Source of the DNA: Lunularia cruciata
Taxonomy: Eukaryota > Streptophyta > Marchantiopsida > Lunulariales > Lunulariaceae
Direction of reading: 5' to 3'
NCBI GenBank assembly: GCA_948567375.1
Contig: OX419761.1
Location: forward strand, 9,674,501 to 9,738,500
Length of the DNA: 64,000 nucleotides
The notes beneath the pieces were generated by a model. It was not told the origin of the DNA and did no database searches. It saw only the letters and a program-made list of their open reading frames with translations. Numbering within the stretch: position 1 is the first letter of the stretch; each line of letters opens with the position of its first letter. A program made the position numbers and the translations under genes. Below, in pieces: positions 58,700-64,000 of the stretch.

Positions 58700-59960
58700 C
58701 CGCAAGCCTACATGTACAAGTACCAAGCTTGGGTCCAAAGTACCATCAATGTTTGGGAGGTGGCACGGCACACAATTGCACACATGATCCTTCCAAACAA
58801 CACCATCATGTCCTTCCAACACAAGGATTCTAGGTGGCCGCAAAACCTCATGCACCCTCAAGATAGTGCGGCTTGTAGAAACATCAAGTGTCGTTGGTGC
58901 TATGTGCTGTAGATATACAAAATCACCCCGATTAAACTGTTAGATGAGGGTCTATAACCTCCTCCTTGAAAAGTAGCATAGCATAAGGTATCCCCATGAT
59001 GAGCAATCACCAAGTTCTCAAGGGCCATAGGCATCACTCTTTGAAAGATGTATGCCCGTTGAGAACATGTGCTCATCCATACATCGAGATCATCCAAGTC
59101 CAACACTACAATAATATCTCAATGAATGGCTGTAGGTAAATTTGGATCTTGTCCATAAAGTAGAAAGCAAGGAGAGAAGGATACTAAGGAAACTTGCCAA
59201 TTGAACTGATAGCCCATGGCCAACCAAGGTAACTAGAGATCCCAATCTCCCAAGTGGCCTCTCTGCAAACCATACTTTCACAATCCTCTCTTCACTATTT
59301 GAACCACTCTCTTTGCTAAGCCATCTGCCTTAGGTGATCTCGGGAGGTAGTACAATGATCAATCAAAGCCTTGTCACACAAGATCTAAAATTCTCCCAAG
59401 AACTCTATACCTTGATCAGTCAAAACCTCCAATGGTGCACCAAAATGACTAAGAACCCAATCTAGGAATGAGTAAGCCATCCCTCACCGGACTTTTCAAG
59501 AAGTGCAACCAATTCAATCCACTTGGAGAAGTGCTCCACCATCACCAAGATATACCAATGATGTCTCACAATCAACAATAAAGGTTTAGTGAAGTCCAAA
59601 ATCCAATGGAAACTCAACCCCATGATAGGTAATGGGTGTAACTATGGCATAGAAGCATTAAATGATGCTCTAACTTGGTCATAAACCACACATCTTGCAA
59701 AAAATTGTTGTACAATAGTATGCATATTGCACCACCAATAATAAATCTAGAGTAAGCTATATGTACACTATCTATCTATGTAATCTATAAGTACACTTTA
59801 CTCCAAAATGTCCTAGCTCCTCATGAGCATGATGGACCAATTGTGGTCTCTAAGATGGAAGTGGTACTACTCTCACTCTACCATCCTCCCATACACAAAG
59901 AGGTGTTTTCCCTCCTATCTAAACAATCTGGCTTGCTAAAGAACACAGTCTCTCTCCTTG
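58700..59960 (-). pseudogene. integrase of element I
   Basis: Minus strand from about 59960. Matches H residue by residue: HAHEELGHFGVKC-like zinc region (59760-59850), RWIELVALLEKSGEGWLT-type core (59480-59530), then the DDE Glu region (EVMVWFAE shadow frame, 59281 and below). The tail at 58900-59106 reads LDLDDLDVWMSTCSQRAYIF and MALENLVIAHHGDTLCYATF. The next piece (58861 on) has VLEGHDGVVWKDHVCN, leading into the PHD finger. Several stops and shifts. Confidence 0.65.
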
Positions 59961-60229
59961 GCCCCAATTGTGCCACCCACAACACCAATGCAAAGATAGT
60001 CTATCATTAAGAGATCATCATGAATGTCTTGCTGAACTGTACCACTATCTCCACTCTTTGGATATATGATATCAATAACTCCTCTTGTATATACTGAGAG
60101 AGATACCACCAAAGCCTCAAAAAATATATAGAGAAAGGTAGATGAAAGCCAACTTGGCACCATCTCCTCATCTATCTCACCATGCCAATGTGCCTCGGTC
60201 TGATTCTGTTGGTTGGGTCATGGGTTTCT

Positions 60230-60600
60230 ACTCAACCCATCTGCATCACAATTCACCATTTCATGTCTATGAATAACCATGAAATCATACTTCTATAAAA
60301 TCATAACACATCATGCAAGCTTCCTTGAAAGCTTGTTGGACTCCATCAACCACTTCAATGGCTGATGATCAATGATGAGAGTAACGGGGTTACCAAATAG
60401 GTAACATAAAAATGTGCTATTCCTTATACTATTACCAAGCACTCTCCCTCATATGAACTATACTTTACCTCCACTAAAATTTTGGAGCAACTAGCATAGG
60501 CGCTACCACTAGCATAGACTAGTATAGCTACCATAAACTCCTTCCTCTCATCATCATGTTGGGTGAGCACTTCTCCAAGCTCCAACATAATTCAATCAGT
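60230..60600 (-). pseudogene. RNase H of element I
   Basis: Minus strand reads YGSYTSLC-type residues near 60500, VIVGIAHF near 60420, then TLIIDHQPLKWLMESNKLSR (about 60310-60385) and DADGLSRNP near 60235. These align with the H segment starting at 2787. Stops present. Confidence 0.6.
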
Positions 60601-60763
60601 GTGAACCTAAAATTGTGGTCCTCTGATCAATCTTCTCAAAATAGGAGCAGATGTCAACCTCTCCTTGAGCTCTACAAAAGCTCTCTCTTACGCATCTCCC
60701 CAACACCACTCTTGTGTAAGCTTGGTCAACTTCATCAAGGCCTTGGCAATGGCAATAAATCCT

Positions 60764-61790
60764 CTAATATAGCAGTGATAGAAGTTTTCCAACCCAAGGA
60801 ATGCTTGCACTCTGCTCACATCTGCTCACTCTACTCACATGTATAGATTGAGAAATACATGCAATAGCCTCCACCTTGGTTTTCTGAACACTAAGTCCTC
60901 CAAGGTAGATAATATGACCCAAACACTCAACTTGGTCATGAAAGAACCTACACTCCCCAAGATGTAATTTGTGTCCATGAGATCTCAACCTCTCAAACAC
61001 CTCCAACAAATATCTCTCATGCTCCTCCACCGTATTGCTATAGACCAAAATGTCATCAATATAGCACCGAGCAAACCCAATCCAGCTAGAATCCTATCCA
61101 TGATCCTTAGGAACTCAACAAGAGTGTTCTTTAACCCAAATGGTAAGAACCTCCATTGATATACTTAACTTGCTCATGAAAGAACCTACACTTCCCAAGA
61201 TGTAATTTATGTCCATGAGATCTCAACCTCTCAAACACCTCCAACAATTGTCTCTCATGCTCCTCCACAATAGTGCTATAGACCAAAATATCATCAATAT
61301 AGCATTGAGCAAAATCTAATCCAGCTAGGATCCTATCCATGACCCTTTGGAATCTGGCAAGAGCATTCTTTAACCCAAGCAATAAGAACCTCCATTGATG
61401 TAATACATCCTTAACGTGAGGATTGATAGCCCAAAATGTTCTCTTGGACTTATCCTCCTCCTTGATCAGCAATTGATGATATACTGCTCAAAGATCCAAA
61501 GTATTGAAGACCTTTGCATGCCCAATTGCATCAAAGATCACATTTGGTGTAGGCATGACATACAGATCAGCCTTAGTTTTTTAGTTGATGTGACAATAAT
61601 CTCCACATATTTCCCTATTTATGTAGTTGTCATGTATATCCTTCTTGGTTGGCATTATTGTAGCTGATGCATACTCTCCATGTGAAATCTCTACCAAACT
61701 AGCCTCAAAAAGGTCTCTACTTTGGCTGTAAATCAATGCTCTCTCCACATCACTATATCGATAAGGACATCAACAAATTGGTGTATTGCT
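60764..61790 (-). pseudogene. reverse transcriptase of element I, with internal duplication
   Basis: Near 61680-61600: SHGEYASATIMPTKKDIH and GDYCHIN. 61500-61131: DAIGHAKVFNTLDL, QWRFLLLGLKNALARFQRVM, DRILAGLDFAQCYIDDILVY (catalytic YIDD). A tandem duplication (60924-61160 and 61162-61399) repeats the YIDD-to-CRFFHEQV part. The second part ends ECLGHIIYLGGLSVQ. The first RT part shares the reading frame of the methyltransferase domain upstream, so the two were one polyprotein. Inactive through the duplication, a shift and stops. Confidence 0.8.
60924..61399. repeat. tandem duplication in RT, unit about 238 bp
   Basis: 60924-61160 and 61162-61399 align with roughly 87% identity by eye. Both contain TCATGAAAGAACCTACACT and end AGAACCTCCATTGAT. 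Confidence 0.85.
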
Positions 61791-62003
61791 AGTCAGCTCA
61801 ATCCAAATACCAAGTCCCTTTAGACCACCCAAATCCTTCATATTGAAAGTAAAACAACTTCAAGAAGATCTAGCTCTAGTTCTTGAAGATCTAGCTCTTC
61901 AAGAACCTCCAAACTCTTTGTCTTTCTCCTCTTGTAAGCTTGGATCTGGCTCCCAAGTATCCACTATAACTATCATAGGAGTGGAAGACATACTAACTGG
62001 CTA

Positions 62004-63352
62004 CTACACTAGGCCCTTGAGAGCAGTAGTTTCATGCTTCCAACCACTAGAAGTCCCAACCTCAGTGTGAAAAACTCCCTTTGATCTTGTTGCAAGATCT
62101 ATACGTCCTCTAGTTGCATCCCAAGTAGACCAAGAGTGTAATCTAAGTAGACCATGCTCACTTGGATGAACTCCAAGTACACCACTCTCCCTAGTAGCCA
62201 CTGGCTATGTCCCAAGAATACCTTGTCCATTCGGTCCATTGCCCCCAACATGTGCCTTAATCATCTTGATAGGCACAGAGCTCACAAGTGTCCGAGTGGT
62301 GATACCTATCAAGTGCATCATACGTTGCTTTGCCAAGCCAAGGCTTGCAATCCAAGTCAAACAGTTCAGGTCCATAGCTTGACCTAACAATTGATGCTTG
62401 GATGCCTTTGACACTATTGGAACAACAATAATGCCGGTGCAAAATCCCATCACTCGCTCTCTCTCATCGGTGTTGGGCTCCACCAACTACTATAATTGTG
62501 AGTCTCAAACCAGTCCAAGATCTACCTCTCAAAAAGCATGGAAGCTTGGGAAACTCATACGTGTAGGAAAAGTAGCTCAAGGCTGTACAACTAGGTTCAC
62601 CATTGCCATAGGTGACCTATCAATCACTACCACCATCTAAAACTAATACCCAACATCCAAGATATCATCAACAATGACATGGTCTAGTCGTTGAATCCTA
62701 TCATAAGCATGTTGTAGAACCTCTTTAGGTAAGAGGTTCATCCATCAAAGACAAAGATGATGAGCCCGTGATCCCACTTTGGCTGCATCTAACATCACGA
62801 TAGGTTCCATCCAAGAATGGACCTAATGTGTACTTGCCACTATTTGGGTGCATGAATCACCCATCAAAGGGATGTTCTCCAAAATGTAAGTTAGAGAAAT
62901 AGACTGATGAACTTGGAGATGTGATAGTATTTGTAACATCTCCCAAAATGCACTAGAATGGAGATCTTGATGACCCAAACCTCGGCCACCCATGCGTGTA
63001 AATCCTTGACATGGCCATCCAAAAATCACCAAATGAGTGGGACCATGTCTCTCTAGATTCTACACCACCAATATGGAAATGTGTATTGGTAGGATCTTAT
63101 GGTAACCCTTGACTACTAATATTTGTAATAACTCAAGATACCCATAGAACAAGTGTGCAACATGATGTAGAGATACTTGCCTAGTAGTCTCATCTCTCTC
63201 CATGTACAAGTACCTTTATACTTGTATACCCACATGTAGTACCGTAACTAGTCCAATGCTAATTCCACCAAACAACTCCAATAGACATACTCCCTTTATT
63301 GGATACTGCCGAACAATAAGTGTAAAATCTAGAGGTGTCAAGGTAATTGACT
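62004..63352 (-). pseudogene. C5-cytosine DNA methyltransferase domain in a retrotransposon polyprotein
   Basis: One frame, no shift, about 10 stops. Motif I: VCLLELFGGISIGLV (Cys-to-Leu near 63250-63290). Motif II-like: RRYLYMERDETTRQV-type (RYLYMERDETTRQV, about 63170-63215). Motif IV with catalytic Cys: VIFGWPCQGFTR (Cys codon 63009-63011) and HSSAFWEMLQIL. Motif VI: YILENIPLMGD (62871-62879 for ENI). Motif VIII region: LDAAKVGSRAHHL (about 62760-62800). C-terminal part: PNTDERERVMGFCTG and motif X LLGQAMDLNCLTW (62364-62390). Such enzymes methylate cytosine in DNA. It lies between protease and RT and shares the RT frame. Retrotransposon-borne DNMTs are known from charophyte algae and dinoflagellates. 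A separate host gene is excluded by position and frame. Confidence 0.85.
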
Positions 63353-63399
63353 CTAGAGGCTTCTTCACACTCCTTCCCTCACACCTCCCTTACATTGGT

Positions 63400-64000
63400 C
63401 TCATGGTGGTTCAAAGGCTCCATTCCAAGCCTATTGCACCAATTGATCTGCATGTTGCTGCAATGCCTTCTCTAAACTCCACAAAGGAACATCCAAGGTG
63501 GATGGAATGATACCACTTGTACTCCAAATCCAAGTCATCTCCTTTGGTACTGGAGTATCCTCTACATGAGCGTTCCCCTCCAATAAGTCACCAGGCCAAG
63601 TAATAGAACCATTGAAAGCTGAAATTGAAGCCACCATGGTCTTGGACTCTAGTGAGCCAAGATTACCACTACTGAAGCTTACACGTAGGTGACATAACCA
63701 TCCCTCACCAAACTGTCAACTTAGTCTATAGGAGGCTATCTCCTCCCAATAATCAATGCTGAAACCCATGCGGTACAACACTACTCTCCCAACTAACACA
63801 TCATATGACTCATCTATGGTGACAATAGCCTCAACTCTCACCATAAAGCTGTCAGTCTAATAACTAGGCTGAATTTAAACAACAAGCTCTCCACATGTGA
63901 TGTATTGTGTAGAACCATCCCTTAGAGATGTCTAGATCTAATGTGGACATCTCTCCACATTGGTCTTCGGTAACTCTAGATCAACAATTGTAGCCTTCCC
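63400..64000 (-). pseudogene. protease C-terminus and linker of element I
   Basis: Frame from the right edge: KATIVDLELPKT, then FMVRVEAIVTIDESYDVLVG, RVVLYRMGFSIDYWEEIASY. This is the ILG-type end of a retropepsin (here VLVG) and its usual follow-on. The catalytic Asp would lie outside the window. A linker (63431-63637) with ITWPGDLLEGNAHVED leads to the methyltransferase after one frameshift. A few stops. Confidence 0.55.

Larger units (their letters stand above)
57740..64000 (-). mobile_element. methyltransferase-PHD family element I (runs off right edge)
   Basis: Minus-strand element inserted into coil-LTR G. From right to left it has a protease C-terminus (63660-64000), a C5 DNA methyltransferase domain (62205-63352), RT (60764-61790), RNase H (60230-60600), integrase (58700-59960), PHD finger (58565-58699), PPT and a 649-bp LTR (57740-58388). 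gag and the 5' LTR lie beyond the window. Many stops and a few shifts, so inactive. H is a second, shorter copy of the same family. Confidence 0.88.

Noticed and set aside
61858-61910. Short repeated CTTCAAGAA/GATCTAGCTC sequence as a CRISPR-like or regulatory array
   Set aside because: Only two imperfect units inside the DNMT-RT linker; a local slippage duplication.
1-64000. tRNA or rRNA genes
   Set aside because: No cloverleaf with a proper T-loop GGTTCRAAT context and no rRNA-like block was found by eye on either strand.

Overview
The window looks like nuclear DNA from a land plant with a large, repeat-filled genome. I see no intact host gene. Nearly everything recognisable is LTR-retrotransposon DNA, nested and decayed by nonsense mutations, with CpG strongly depleted. 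Two short AT-rich plastid-derived pieces (ndhB with its group II intron end, and atpB) remind me, from memory only, more of bryophyte-type plastid proteins than of seed-plant ones, so the host lineage is left open. All element names below are letters I assigned.

Three retroelement families dominate. (1) A 'coil-LTR' family: eight copies or fragments (A 1-2782 +, K 13933-15225 +, B 15225-19150 -, C 22573-24840 -, D 27899-31636 +, E 32046-35561 -, F 38470-38824 -, G 56036-57739 -). Its LTR is about 3.5-3.9 kb. It starts TGTGGTACC next to a polypurine tract, ends GGTTGTCACA, and carries inside it a reading frame of roughly 800 codons for a coiled-coil protein. The TATA box lies downstream of that frame. 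B and D still have pol attached. (2) A 'methyltransferase-PHD' family: H (2783-5287, continuing at 13112-13254) and I (57740 to the window end, minus strand). I encodes, in order, protease end, a C5-cytosine DNA methyltransferase domain, reverse transcriptase, RNase H, integrase and a PHD finger. The methyltransferase and RT share one reading frame. (3) Element J (5288-13111, minus strand): a structurally complete Ty3/gypsy element with two 692-bp LTRs, PBS, PPT, gag, pol and an extra ORF upstream of gag. It is inserted into the LTR of H.

Layout: 1-2782 coil-LTR A, which interrupts H; 2783-5287 H pol and LTR; 5288-13111 J; 13112-13254 rest of H LTR; 13255-13932 unassigned; 13933-20605 K interrupted head-on by B; 20606-22572 unassigned; 22573-31636 C then D; 31637-32045 spacer; 32046-35561 solo LTR E; 35562-38470 spacer with palindromes and a CpG-rich segment; 38470-42985 F and a third gypsy-type relic L; 42986-51690 degenerate unidentified repeat DNA; 51690-52900 a second CpG-rich segment; 53296-53878 a foldback element; 53880-55500 plastid-derived AT-rich DNA; 55560-56035 a third CpG-rich segment; 56036-57739 G, interrupted by I, which runs to the end.

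None of these elements looks able to move on its own today. The most notable content is the relic retrotransposon that combined a DNA-methylation writer with a chromatin-reader finger. Second is the family that put a large protein-coding frame inside its LTR.
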